Source of the DNA: an uncultured Nitrososphaerales archaeon | Lineage (GTDB): Archaea; Thermoproteota; Nitrososphaeria; Nitrososphaerales; JACAEJ01 | Length of the DNA: 56,830 bases | NCBI GenBank assembly: GCA_938091495.1 | Contig: CALLJF010000011.1 | Coordinates: 1-56,830 of the forward strand | Reading direction: 5' to 3' | Shown here: piece after piece, positions 9,015 through 17,896 of the stretch | Layout of the letters: the number at the start of each line of letters is the position of its first letter | Numbering within the stretch: position 1 is the first letter of the stretch | Program-made: the position numbers and the translations under genes | The notes under the pieces: generated by a model | Databases searched by the model: none | What the model saw: only the letters and a program-made list of their open reading frames with translations | Told to the model about the DNA's origin: nothing

Positions 9015-10340
9015 ATGGTTGAAGTCGCTTATCATTACCTTCCGAAAATAGAGGTTTCAACTCCTATCATCGACCAGCAAGTCCTTTATGATCTGGCCAC
9101 AAAATATGGTACTCCATATTTTATTATAGATGAAGCTACACTTCGCTCGAAATTGAGGGAACTGAAAGATGGATTCAAAGATTTCTTTAACCCTGTCAGA
9201 ATCGCCTTTTCTATGAAGGCTAACTTTAACCCTTCAGTTATAAAGGCCTTTGTTTCTGAAGATGCCCTCTTTGATGTCACATCCATAGGCGAATTATTCT
9301 TCTACTTAAATTGTGGCGGAGCAACTGAAAACGTTATTTACACAAGCGTCACAGAGACCAAAGAGGAGTTTTGTGAAGTACTGGAAAAGGGTGTTAGACT
9401 TATAGTAATTGGCTCATTCAACGGTCTTTTAAACCTGATCGATGCCGCATCAGAAAAAAGAATTATACCAAGTGTGATGATTAGAGTCAATCCTGAAGTG
9501 GGCGTAAAAGCTGAAGTAAGAGCAAGCTATAGATATGGTAAATTTGGGGTACCTTTCAACGGTCATACTACAGACAGCGCATCGAATTTGCTAAGAAAGA
9601 TTATTAACAGCAAGAACTTGATCTTCGAGGGCTTTCACTTTCATTTAGGTTCTCAGATAGAGAATCCCATATGCTTTGTTAACGCTTTAGAAAAACTAGA
9701 GACATTCATCCTAAAAATGCGTAAAGAGTTTCCTGACCTACATATTAAGATCATAGACATTGGTGGTGGCACTCCTGTGTCATATGGCACTCCTGTACCC
9801 AGTCCATCTGAAATCGGTAGTATTGTAACCAAAAAACTCAACTCAATGGTTCAAAATCTTGGAGATCAATTCACGCTTATTGTTGAGAGTGGAAGGTTTC
9901 TATCTGCTGAAGCTTCTATCTTAGTCTCAAAGATAATAAACCTAAAGGTCTACGAAGGGCATAAGTTCATCTTTGTCGATGCGGGTTATCATTTGCTTTT
10001 GGATGCTGCCCTACTTCGTCAAGAATATCCTCAGGAGGTCGTGCCCTATGTAGAGGATACAGAAAACCTAAAGATCAATCTCGCAGGTAGACTATGTGAT
10101 ACTTATGATATCTTTCCTCTATCCCCTGCTTCTAAGCTCTCAGGAGCTGAACTAGGCAAGCTAATAATATTCAGAAATGTTGGTGCCTATTCTATAGTCT
10201 TCAATATGCCATTCCATTGTCAGACAAAACCTCCTATATTGTTTAGGAAAACAAACGGTGAATTCGTTTTAGCCAGAAAAGGTGAAACCATAGAGGAGCT
10301 TTTCGAAGAGGAAGGCGGCAACATTAACACTGGAGTTTAA
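9015..10340 (+). CDS. Fold-III PLP decarboxylase (diaminopimelate/ornithine decarboxylase family)
   Basis: An alanine-racemase-fold PLP enzyme. The PLP lysine is in FSMKANFNP, the HFHLGSQI segment follows the barrel core, the phosphate-binding glycines are in IDIGGGTP, and ESGRFL and LCDTYDIF carry the C-terminal active-site residues, with the conserved Cys-Asp pair. The 441 residues fit both LysA and related ornithine or carboxynorspermidine decarboxylases. The tail after residue 410 (RKGETIEELFEEE) is LysA-like. It starts at ATG 9015 and is monocistronic. No dap genes are nearby, so lysine synthesis versus polyamine synthesis stays open. A palindrome and a TATA-like box precede it. Confidence 0.82.
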   Translation: MVEVAYHYLPKIEVSTPIIDQQVLYDLATKYGTPYFIIDEATLRSKLRELKDGFKDFFNPVRIAFSMKANFNPSVIKAFVSEDALFDVTSIGELFFYLNCGGATENVIYTSVTETKEEFCEVLEKGVRLIVIGSFNGLLNLIDAASEKRIIPSVMIRVNPEVGVKAEVRASYRYGKFGVPFNGHTTDSASNLLRKIINSKNLIFEGFHFHLGSQIENPICFVNALEKLETFILKMRKEFPDLHIKIIDIGGGTPVSYGTPVPSPSEIGSIVTKKLNSMVQNLGDQFTLIVESGRFLSAEASILVSKIINLKVYEGHKFIFVDAGYHLLLDAALLRQEYPQEVVPYVEDTENLKINLAGRLCDTYDIFPLSPASKLSGAELGKLIIFRNVGAYSIVFNMPFHCQTKPPILFRKTNGEFVLARKGETIEELFEEEGGNINTGV

Positions 10341-10449
10341 TTAGCCTTTCAGTCCATCACATTATTTTTTATTATTTCTATGATAGGCGGATTATATTAG
10401 GAAGTTAAACAGTATCTTAGATAAGATATTGATGGAAAAAATGAAAAAT

Positions 10450-11712
10450 TTACTTCATCAAAGAAACTATCAGAGGTAAAACTTCCGACCCCTTTAAGGT
10501 CTTTAAGCTACCTTTGGAAGCCTCTTTTTCAGTAAACCTGCATGTGCCATCTTTGGCTTCACTAATTCCAGATATGAGCAATGGTACAGGATCTGCGCTA
10601 TGATTCTTAATCTGACAAGGCGTCGAATGATCTGCAGATATGGCGATTATAATGTCATCTAAACTGATAAGATTTATCAAAGTTCTAAAGAACCTTAAAT
10701 CAATGTCTTCTATCACCTTTTTCTTCAAAAAGGCATCTCCATCGTGTCCTGGTTCATCAGGTCCTTTTATATGCACATAAACACAATCATAACTCTTTAG
10801 TAACTCGGCAGCCCTTTTCGCTTTTATTTCATAATCCTTGATTCCACCAGCCTCAACCTCTACCATGCCAGTTAGCCTTGCTATCCCTCTCTCTACAGGC
10901 ATGTCCAATAAGCATGCGAACTTTAAGCCGTACTTTTCATCAAGCCTCTTAAGTCTTGGTAAAGAATTTCCTGCATCTCTTAACAATATTGCATTGGCAG
11001 GCTTCTTGCCAGATTTCTCCCTAGACAAATTTACAGGATGATTTTTTAAAACTTCAATCGATTTTTCAGTAAATTCATTAACCAAATCGGCAGATAGCTT
11101 TGTTTCAAATCTATCATCTAAGGCTTGAACCCTCTGTAACTTTAGAACCTCTTGCTCTGTTTTTGCAACCCCAATCCCTCTCAATCTTAAGTATGCTGGA
11201 TCTGAATTAGATATGTTCGATGATAATAATACGCCTTCCACTCTGATCGATAAAGCTGCTCTATGGGCTACAGTCGATACGAATTCAAAAGAAGTCTTTG
11301 GATGAGATAGTTTTACCAGTTTGTTGATAGATTCCGCAAGTATCTCGGCTTCTTCGCTTGATAAATCTCTTCCAGCCCTTCTATCTAATATAGTCATACC
11401 TTTGTCGATGGTGGCAAAATTAGCCCTTAGCGCAAGGTCTCCGTCTCTAAAATCAACTCCTGAACCAATAACCTCTATAACTCCTCTTCCAGCATAGCCT
11501 TCTTTGAATTCATAGCCAAGCATGTTGAATACAGCTATATCTGATTCAGGCGCAATACTCTTGCCTACGGGATAAACAAGACCGCTGAACCCTTTTCTAG
11601 CCAAAGAATCTAAATTCGGTGTATATGCTGCCTCAAGAGGCGTAATATAATTTAGCCTAGGGTCGGGCCTATCGCCCACACCATCAAGCAGAACATAAAC
11701 TAATCTACTCAT
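10450..11712 (-). CDS. apgM: 2,3-bisphosphoglycerate-independent phosphoglycerate mutase, archaeal type
   Basis: Interconverts 3- and 2-phosphoglycerate in glycolysis and gluconeogenesis without a bisphosphoglycerate cofactor. The N-terminal LLDGVGDRPDP metal motif, the nucleophile serine in APESDIAVFN, VHIKGPDEPGHDGD and the metal-binding ISADHSTPC are all present in order. The 420 residues match archaeal ApgM. It begins at ATG 11712, 17 nt after the GH57 gene stop, so the two are probably one transcript. This links sugar polymer turnover to lower glycolysis. Confidence 0.93.
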   Translation of the reverse strand: MSRLVYVLLDGVGDRPDPRLNYITPLEAAYTPNLDSLARKGFSGLVYPVGKSIAPESDIAVFNMLGYEFKEGYAGRGVIEVIGSGVDFRDGDLALRANFATIDKGMTILDRRAGRDLSSEEAEILAESINKLVKLSHPKTSFEFVSTVAHRAALSIRVEGVLLSSNISNSDPAYLRLRGIGVAKTEQEVLKLQRVQALDDRFETKLSADLVNEFTEKSIEVLKNHPVNLSREKSGKKPANAILLRDAGNSLPRLKRLDEKYGLKFACLLDMPVERGIARLTGMVEVEAGGIKDYEIKAKRAAELLKSYDCVYVHIKGPDEPGHDGDAFLKKKVIEDIDLRFFRTLINLISLDDIIIAISADHSTPCQIKNHSADPVPLLISGISEAKDGTCRFTEKEASKGSLKTLKGSEVLPLIVSLMK

Positions 11713-11729
11713 GGCTTATCATCGTTATT

Positions 11730-13043
11730 CTAGCCATAAGAACTTGTCGAGGTTTGCTGAAGCTTTGACTTTCTCATTCTCTGGACTATTGTAGCTACTT
11801 TTCCTTCAAAATCTGTGAAGACTGAATTAAACACGGCAAAGGCTTCGGCTGGAGAGCTATAATATGGTCGCGCTAATTCTGACCCTTCTTTATTTGACAT
11901 ATAAAGAAGATAATCGCTTTGCTGGAAGAGCCTCCATATCTTAGTAATGCCCGCATCATTAATCTCTTTTATATAAGGCGCTAGATTCAAAATCCTATCG
12001 AAGCTTATTCTTTGCATCGGATTATCTAACCATGGACTCATATCTTTACTATTCGCCCAAGATATAGTCTTAACTTCTGGGATTACAATGGTCCCAGTCG
12101 GTTGCAGATTTCTTATGATTTCTGTTGGTATGCCCCATTCTAAATTATCTTTTTTAGCTACCTCTATTGGCAACTTCTTTAGAAATTCGAATATCCCTGT
12201 ATCTTCAGCATTGTATTCGCCAAATGTCTCTATCTCTAAAGCAATCGATATGACGTCTCCAGGCGTAGCAGCAAGCCAATCACAATACTTTTCAGCCGTT
12301 AAAGGGAATTTATCCCATGTATTATCCGAAAATCTGAAAGTTATGTCATCTGACAATCTATGATGCCTAAAGAACAATTTAAGTCCCTTATCGCCTGGCG
12401 AAGAATATACATAATTGGGAGACTTCCAATCAAGGATATTATCCACTTCTTCTGTCAGGACTCCTTCGTAACCAATTTTCTCTACAGCTTTGGCTATAGA
12501 ATCATTGTAAATAAGATCAGTATTTTGGAAAATATTTGGTTCTATTCCAAACAATTTCTTCATTAGTTCACGATGCTGTCTGACCTGTTCAATAAACTCT
12601 GTCATATGTTCTGGATAAACGCCGGCTAATGAGTGATAGTAATTTCCTCCAAGGATCTCTACATGTTTTGTGGCAACTAGCTTTCTTAAAATCCCTATCA
12701 ATTCAGGCTTATACTTTATGGCTTGTTCAACGAAAAGTCCACTCAAACAAAGAGACAATTTAAAGGGTTTATCTGACTTTTCAGTAGAAATTATCATTTC
12801 CAGTAAATAATTAAGAGTTGGATTGTAGCATTTCTTGAATAATCTGTTGAAAACTTCTTGGTTTAATTTATCATCAAAGTATCTATCCATTAGGGATGCT
12901 CCTTCTGCCATCCTTTTAACTCTCTCATAAGGAAACGCTTTGTTGAGCCTTATAGGTTGATGCATAATAAGATAGAGACAAATATGCTTACTATCTACAT
13001 GAACATCTCTTTCTTGCATCTCCGAATTACTCGAGTTTTTCAT
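11730..13043 (-). CDS. Glycoside hydrolase family 57 (alpha-amylase-like)
   Basis: A GH57 enzyme, expected to act on alpha-glucans. The family opening YLIMHQPIRL is followed by the SLAGVYPEH segment and NTDLIYNDSIA. GVLTEEVDNIL may contain the catalytic glutamate and FRFSDNTWD the acid/base aspartate region; the family's ALEIETFGEY also appears. No signal peptide is seen, so it is likely cytoplasmic and may handle glycogen-like storage. It has 437 residues and starts at ATG 13043. It lies upstream of apgM and is divergent from a GalT-like gene, so this area looks like a sugar metabolism locus. Exact substrate is uncertain (amylase or glucanotransferase). Confidence 0.85.
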   Translation of the reverse strand: MKNSSNSEMQERDVHVDSKHICLYLIMHQPIRLNKAFPYERVKRMAEGASLMDRYFDDKLNQEVFNRLFKKCYNPTLNYLLEMIISTEKSDKPFKLSLCLSGLFVEQAIKYKPELIGILRKLVATKHVEILGGNYYHSLAGVYPEHMTEFIEQVRQHRELMKKLFGIEPNIFQNTDLIYNDSIAKAVEKIGYEGVLTEEVDNILDWKSPNYVYSSPGDKGLKLFFRHHRLSDDITFRFSDNTWDKFPLTAEKYCDWLAATPGDVISIALEIETFGEYNAEDTGIFEFLKKLPIEVAKKDNLEWGIPTEIIRNLQPTGTIVIPEVKTISWANSKDMSPWLDNPMQRISFDRILNLAPYIKEINDAGITKIWRLFQQSDYLLYMSNKEGSELARPYYSSPAEAFAVFNSVFTDFEGKVATIVQRMRKSKLQQTSTSSYG

Positions 13044-13212
13044 CTGGTTGTAGGTTCTTATCTGCCTTTATAAGCATAAAAGCATAAGAGCTTATGGGAG
13101 TTTGTATAAACATGTAACCTTTTTTCATATTAAACTACTAATCATCATGCACATATTCTAAAACATCCATAAAGACTATTAATCGTAATACTTAAGATAA
13201 GTAAGATAAAGA

Positions 13213-14253
13213 TTGGGCGAGCTTAGAAAAGATTACTTTACTGATAGATTAGCAATAATCACAAAAGGCGTAACTGAACGCTCTATGGCTCTTAGATTTG
13301 AGGAAGAGATTAGTAAGAAATGCCCCTACTGTCCTGGTCATGAGGATATGAGTTTACCAGCAGAACTTGTACTCGTTCAGAGAGAAGGGGCTTTAATTAA
13401 ACTTGCTGATACGGAAGGAGAAATCATAAAAGATTGGTGTGTGAGAGTCTTGCCCGATAAATTCCCTGTAGTGGCTCTCGACGCTGCTACTACATATGGT
13501 GATGAACCTCTTTATCGCGAACCCGCTTATGGTTATCATTACATCGTTGTAGCTAGCCCAAAACATGATGAGTTCTTTTCAAGGATGAGTCTAGATCAAT
13601 GGGTAAACGTGCTCTCAGTAGTTCAAGATAGGGTTAGATGGCTATATGGCCAAAAAAACGTGTCATATGTCTCAATTTTTGCTAATCATGGGAAGAATGC
13701 TGGCGCTTTGGTCGAGCATCCACATCTTCAAATTATTACTTTACCTCGCTTGCCTCCTGTTATAGAACAAGAGGCATCTAAAGTACAAAAATCTATGAGT
13801 GAATTGGGTATCTGCCCCATGTGTAATGTATTGCACATTGAATCAGGCGGTCCAAGACAGATCCTTGCTACAGATCATTTTATTGCCTTTAGTCCATGGG
13901 CCCCATCCTATGCTTTTGAATACTGGATTTTCCCAAAGAAGCATCAGACTAGCATCCTTAGAATCACTCAAAAAGAAATCAAAGATTTGGCGTTGACACT
14001 GAGATCAACACTAGGTGGCTTATCCAACGTTCTGAACGATCCATCTTACAGTATGATATTCCATATATCTTCTGAGAAAAAAACTACAAGACAACTTCAT
14101 TGGCATATAGAGATTTACCCGCAGCACAAAAGGCTGAACGGTTTTGAGATAGGTACAAAGACATACATAAATCAGCTTTCGCCAGAGCAGGCAGCTGAAT
14201 TGCTTGGCAGTGCATCCAGGAAGGAGCTTGCAAAACTTCTTGGCATCTCTTAA
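13213..14253 (+). CDS. Galactose-1-phosphate uridylyltransferase (GalT) family
   Basis: A HIT-superfamily nucleotidyltransferase expected to swap UMP between UDP-glucose and galactose 1-phosphate, or to act as a sugar-phosphate adenylyl- or phosphorylyltransferase. The active-site HPHLQI motif follows NHGKNAGALVE, a zinc-type CPYCPGHE is near residue 37, a second CPMC lies in the middle, and the C-terminal HWHIEIYP is the second HIT histidine set. It has 346 residues. The start is TTG 13213, about 25 nt after a TATA-like TACTTAAG, so the mRNA may be leaderless. A sugar nucleotidyltransferase follows after 12 nt, forming a likely operon. Confidence 0.88.
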   Translation: MGELRKDYFTDRLAIITKGVTERSMALRFEEEISKKCPYCPGHEDMSLPAELVLVQREGALIKLADTEGEIIKDWCVRVLPDKFPVVALDAATTYGDEPLYREPAYGYHYIVVASPKHDEFFSRMSLDQWVNVLSVVQDRVRWLYGQKNVSYVSIFANHGKNAGALVEHPHLQIITLPRLPPVIEQEASKVQKSMSELGICPMCNVLHIESGGPRQILATDHFIAFSPWAPSYAFEYWIFPKKHQTSILRITQKEIKDLALTLRSTLGGLSNVLNDPSYSMIFHISSEKKTTRQLHWHIEIYPQHKRLNGFEIGTKTYINQLSPEQAAELLGSASRKELAKLLGIS

Positions 14254-14265
14254 AGTGGAAAGTAG

Positions 14266-14997
14266 GTGAAAAAATCTATGACAAAACAGAATCTGAAAGC
14301 TGTAATCCTGGCGGGAGGTCTTGGGACAAGACTTCATCCATACACCCTCTTTATGCCCAAGCCCATGTTGCCATTGGGAGATAAGCCTGTTCTTGAGCAC
14401 TTGATATCTTGGCTATACAATAATGGAATAAAAGAGATGGTTATTTGTGTGAGCTATTTGAGAAGAATGATAGAAGATTATTTCCGAGATGGGAAGGAAC
14501 TAGGAGTTAAGATCGCCTATGCAAGGACAAATACGCCCATGGGTACAGCAGGTCAATTGAAAAGTGCAGAGAAGTTCATAGATGGAACTTTCTTATGCGT
14601 TTATGGAGATTCAATTTATGATTTTGATGTGAAAGATATGATAGACTTTCATTATAAAAAAAAGGCACTAGCAACCATAGCTTTGTTACCATATAAAACA
14701 ACTCTAAAGTACGGTTTCATAGATATCGATAAAAATGAACTCGTTAAGAAATGGAGAGAGAAGCCTAGCATAGAAGGCCTAATTAACATTGGTTGCTACG
14801 TCATGGAGCCAGAGTTTCTAAATTATGTGCCAAAAGATACCAGGTTAGGAATGAATTTTGCCTTCGAGAAAGCCATAGAAAAAAAGGAGAAAATATATGG
14901 CTATAATGCTAAAGGCAACTTTATAGATATTGGGGATAAGAGAGGCTATATTGGAGTTTATAAAAAGTTTCTAGGTAAATTGGGAGACATACTTTGA
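14266..14997 (+). CDS. NDP-sugar pyrophosphorylase (nucleotidyltransferase)
   Basis: Activates a sugar 1-phosphate with NTP. The nucleotide-binding signature ILAGGLGTRLHPYT and the PKPMLPLGDKPVLEH motif lie near the N-terminus, and GDSIYDFD carries the metal-binding aspartate. The 243 residues make a single Rossmann-like domain without the left-handed helix C-terminal domain found in longer relatives. It starts at GTG 14266 (ATG 14278 is possible), 12 nt after the GalT-like gene, suggesting a joint role in nucleotide-sugar supply. Glucose, mannose or galactose specificity cannot be read from sequence. Confidence 0.88.
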   Translation: MKKSMTKQNLKAVILAGGLGTRLHPYTLFMPKPMLPLGDKPVLEHLISWLYNNGIKEMVICVSYLRRMIEDYFRDGKELGVKIAYARTNTPMGTAGQLKSAEKFIDGTFLCVYGDSIYDFDVKDMIDFHYKKKALATIALLPYKTTLKYGFIDIDKNELVKKWREKPSIEGLINIGCYVMEPEFLNYVPKDTRLGMNFAFEKAIEKKEKIYGYNAKGNFIDIGDKRGYIGVYKKFLGKLGDIL

Positions 14998-15135
14998 CAT
15001 AGAATTCGGCTTAACTTGGCTACGATCAAATCTTATCTTGATTTAAAATCATGCAAAAGTTTACCGTTTCTTGACGACTCAGTCAAATGCCTTTATCTCA
15101 TTTGTTCAGATTAACTCTGAAACATCATCGTCGTC

Positions 15136-15846
15136 TTAACTATTATCTCTTTTCGCGTTATTATACCTTATTTTCCTTTTGAGGCTATCAAGCAAGGCTA
15201 TAATATCTCTTAAAGAATATATGAGATAATCTGGCTCCGACTTAACCAAAATTTTGATAGTTGATACCCCAGTCGGTACAGCCACAGAAATGACTTTAGC
15301 TATCTTCGCTGCAAGAATGTCTATGACGCTATCTCCAACATATATTGCTTCTTTTGCATTAATTCCTAAAACTTCTATAGCCTTTTTTATGCTACCTCCA
15401 TCTGGCTTTAGTTCCTTTGAATCCTCCCTTGTGATTATTACATCGAAGAAATCATTCAATCCAAACTTTTTTGTGACAATGCTTGTTGCTTTACGCCCAT
15501 TATTCGTCACTATTGCCAACTTCAGCCCAAGATTTTTGATTTTAGCTAGAGTTTGAAGTGCATCAGGCTGAATACTTGTTTCATTTGCAGCCTTTAATTC
15601 TATCTTCTCCAGAATGTCCCAGAAAGACTTTTTCAGATCTGAGAAGGTTCTTATATCGGTACGCTCTTCTATCATCTTAAGCATAGAGTATAAGTTTAAT
15701 TTTTCAGACAAATTATCAATGTTTATGCCTTTTCTTCTTATCGCTGCAATAGCCTCTTTTCGGGCTCTTATGAAATCTAATGTGAATTTTACCAAGGTTC
15801 CATCGAGATCAAAGATTACTGCCTTTATGCTCAAACTCTCCGCCAT
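15136..15846 (-). CDS. HAD-superfamily phosphatase
   Basis: The second HAD hydrolase in the window. Motif I is IFDLDGTLV, motif II is VTNNGRKAT, the motif III lysine is in KELKPDGG, and motif IV is YVGDSVIDI. The cap between residues 25 and 95 is helical. It resembles the enzyme at 6904-7587 in domain order and spacing, so the two may be paralogues. It begins at ATG 15846, only 27 nt from the divergent primase-polymerase gene. The substrate is unknown. The C-terminal tail is basic and probably disordered. Confidence 0.83.
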   Translation of the reverse strand: MAESLSIKAVIFDLDGTLVKFTLDFIRARKEAIAAIRRKGINIDNLSEKLNLYSMLKMIEERTDIRTFSDLKKSFWDILEKIELKAANETSIQPDALQTLAKIKNLGLKLAIVTNNGRKATSIVTKKFGLNDFFDVIITREDSKELKPDGGSIKKAIEVLGINAKEAIYVGDSVIDILAAKIAKVISVAVPTGVSTIKILVKSEPDYLIYSLRDIIALLDSLKRKIRYNNAKRDNS

Positions 15847-15873
15847 AACCTTGGATAAGTCAAGGATATTAGC

Positions 15874-17022
15874 ATGTTGTTATCAAGGAAATTTATGGCA
15901 ACAGTTTCTGACAGGGTTTTATTGTTATTGTCGATAAAGGAAGAAGGGAAGAGTATAGGCATAGATCATATATTCGAGAAAGTTCGTAGAGATGTATTGT
16001 TCACAGATAAAAGAGAGATCGATAAAGATGAAGTGGAGAGGACTGTAAAAGACCTGATCTCTAAAGGACTGGTAGAGCGTTTTGATAATGGTTACTCTTT
16101 AAGCGAAGAAGGAGAAAAGACCATGGAAAAGATAATCCTTGAAAAGGAGAAGGAATTGAACCGCTCTTACACCATGATCTGGTTGGCTAAGAAATACTAT
16201 CCTTATGTTGCGAGGCTCATGATCCCCTTCCTTAAGGATAGAGCAATATCTGCTGTAAAAATATTCTCTGGGAAGAAGGACCCTATAAAAGAAGTGGATG
16301 CCATATTCGTGCGTTATACAAAGTATAAGCCTAAGCCAGTTTTTATAACCATAGATTCAGAGAGTAAGCTCATGTCATTGGTTTTTGATCACTGTATAGA
16401 TTTCATACCCTATGTGCATAAAATCGATGTTCATGAGCCAGATTTCTTCATTCTCGATCTTGATGCAGGATCAGAAATATTAAAGAGTCAGAAGGCCTTT
16501 GATTTTATAAAATTCGTTACTTTTGAATTATCGAGCCTACTTATAGAGCTAGATGTAGCGCCTATAGTTAAATTTAGTGGTTCAAGGGGCTTTCAGATAT
16601 GGGCTAGCTTTGACAATAGTGAATTAAGGGATAGAGGAGATTTATTCAAAATTTATAGAGAGATAGCCATGGCCATTCAAAACAAATTGGAAGAAAGACT
16701 TCAAAGTAAGATTGATCAAATGGTTTCCATCTTTCCAGATATAGTGCATCGTGGCAAACAGATAACAACATCAACAGTTGCTCACAAAGAGGAAAGAGCT
16801 TCTCAAATTTTGGTAGACTGGTCATCTTTAAAGCCAATGGGAGATGTAAGGGCTCCTTTTTCAATTCATTACAAGACAGGCTTAGCATCCTTGCCCATTC
16901 CTAAAGATAAGATAAATGATTTTGATGTAAAAGAAGCTCATCCAATAAACATCATCAAAAATCTTGGAAGATATGAGAAAGCAGCAAATATGAAAAAATG
17001 CAATCCTCCAAAGCTAGTCTAA
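15874..17022 (+). CDS. Archaeo-eukaryotic primase/polymerase (LigD PolDom-like) with N-terminal winged helix
   Basis: A 382-residue protein with two parts. Residues 13-95 look like a winged-helix DNA-binding domain. The rest matches the archaeo-eukaryotic primase fold as in PriS and the LigD polymerase domain: the metal-binding DLD at 195-197, SGSRGFQIW at 235-243, a third motif ILVDWS at 312-317, and RAPFSIHYKTGL at 326-337. These elements are in the right order for nucleotidyl transfer. It is shorter on zinc motifs than canonical PriS, and no PriL, Ku or ligase gene is adjacent. It may be the replicative primase small subunit or a repair polymerase; the LigD-like reading is my preference. 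TTG 15874 or ATG 15895 is the start. Confidence 0.72.
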   Translation: MLLSRKFMATVSDRVLLLLSIKEEGKSIGIDHIFEKVRRDVLFTDKREIDKDEVERTVKDLISKGLVERFDNGYSLSEEGEKTMEKIILEKEKELNRSYTMIWLAKKYYPYVARLMIPFLKDRAISAVKIFSGKKDPIKEVDAIFVRYTKYKPKPVFITIDSESKLMSLVFDHCIDFIPYVHKIDVHEPDFFILDLDAGSEILKSQKAFDFIKFVTFELSSLLIELDVAPIVKFSGSRGFQIWASFDNSELRDRGDLFKIYREIAMAIQNKLEERLQSKIDQMVSIFPDIVHRGKQITTSTVAHKEERASQILVDWSSLKPMGDVRAPFSIHYKTGLASLPIPKDKINDFDVKEAHPINIIKNLGRYEKAANMKKCNPPKLV

Positions 17023-17083
17023 AGAGATCTTTCATAGTTTATTTATATGCATGATATGACTATACTTTTGAAGGAAGCATATC

Positions 17084-17896
17084 ATGAGCACTTATAATCT
17101 TCCTATGCTAGAAGTCTTGAACCTTTGGAAAAGTTACAACGGTCATCAGGCAGTAAAAGGACTCGATCTTGATGTTAAACGAGGAGAAATCTTCGGATTG
17201 CTAGGCCCCAACGGGGCTGGTAAGACAACTACGCTGAAAATAATAGTAGGGCTCTTAAGGATGGATAAAGGGATAGTCAAAATCGGTGGAGTAGACATAT
17301 TTGAGCAACAATACGATTACAAAAAGCATGTTGGCTACTTGCCCGAGAACCCTACTTTGCCTGAGTACTTGACCGCTGAGGAATTTTTAGGGTACGTAGC
17401 AAAGATAAGAGACATTCCACCAAATGAAATTAAGGAAAGGATCGACTACCATCTTAATCTCTTCAACCTTGAAAAAAGAAGAAAAGATCTCATTGTTACA
17501 TTTTCAAGAGGCATGAAGCAGAAACTAGCCCTCTCAGCCGCTTTAATTCATGAGCCATCCCTCCTAATCTTAGACGAACCTCTTATAGGAATAGATCCAA
17601 CAGGGCAGCACCAAATCAAAATCAAGTTGAAGGAAATGGTAAAAGAAGGGCGTTCAGTTCTTGTTTCAACACACATGGTCGATACAGCAGAAAGGCTTTG
17701 TGATAGAGTAGGCATAATAAATAACGGCAGAAATGTAGCCTCTGGTAGCTTAGAAAAGTTAAGGCGCATAGCTGAGATGGGCGAGGACTCCACTCTAGAG
17801 CAGATATTTCTGAAGCTGACTGAAGAGGCTGAAGAAGTTGTCGAGGAGAAACCTGTGCGAAGGAGATTATTCGGTCTATTTAGGAAGAGAAGATAA
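17084..17896 (+). CDS. ABC transporter ATP-binding protein
   Basis: The nucleotide-binding subunit of an ABC transporter. It has Walker A GPNGAGKTT, the Q-loop region near YLPENPTLPEY, an atypical signature FSRGMKQK, Walker B LLILDEPLIGIDP and the H-loop STHMVD. The C-terminal extension after residue 235 is acidic, then very basic (RRRLFGLFRKRR), perhaps contacting the membrane. It overlaps the permease start by one base, so the two are translated together. The arrangement of one ATPase and one large permease is typical of archaeal ABC-2 type exporters. The cargo is unknown. Confidence 0.93.
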   Translation: MSTYNLPMLEVLNLWKSYNGHQAVKGLDLDVKRGEIFGLLGPNGAGKTTTLKIIVGLLRMDKGIVKIGGVDIFEQQYDYKKHVGYLPENPTLPEYLTAEEFLGYVAKIRDIPPNEIKERIDYHLNLFNLEKRRKDLIVTFSRGMKQKLALSAALIHEPSLLILDEPLIGIDPTGQHQIKIKLKEMVKEGRSVLVSTHMVDTAERLCDRVGIINNGRNVASGSLEKLRRIAEMGEDSTLEQIFLKLTEEAEEVVEEKPVRRRLFGLFRKRR

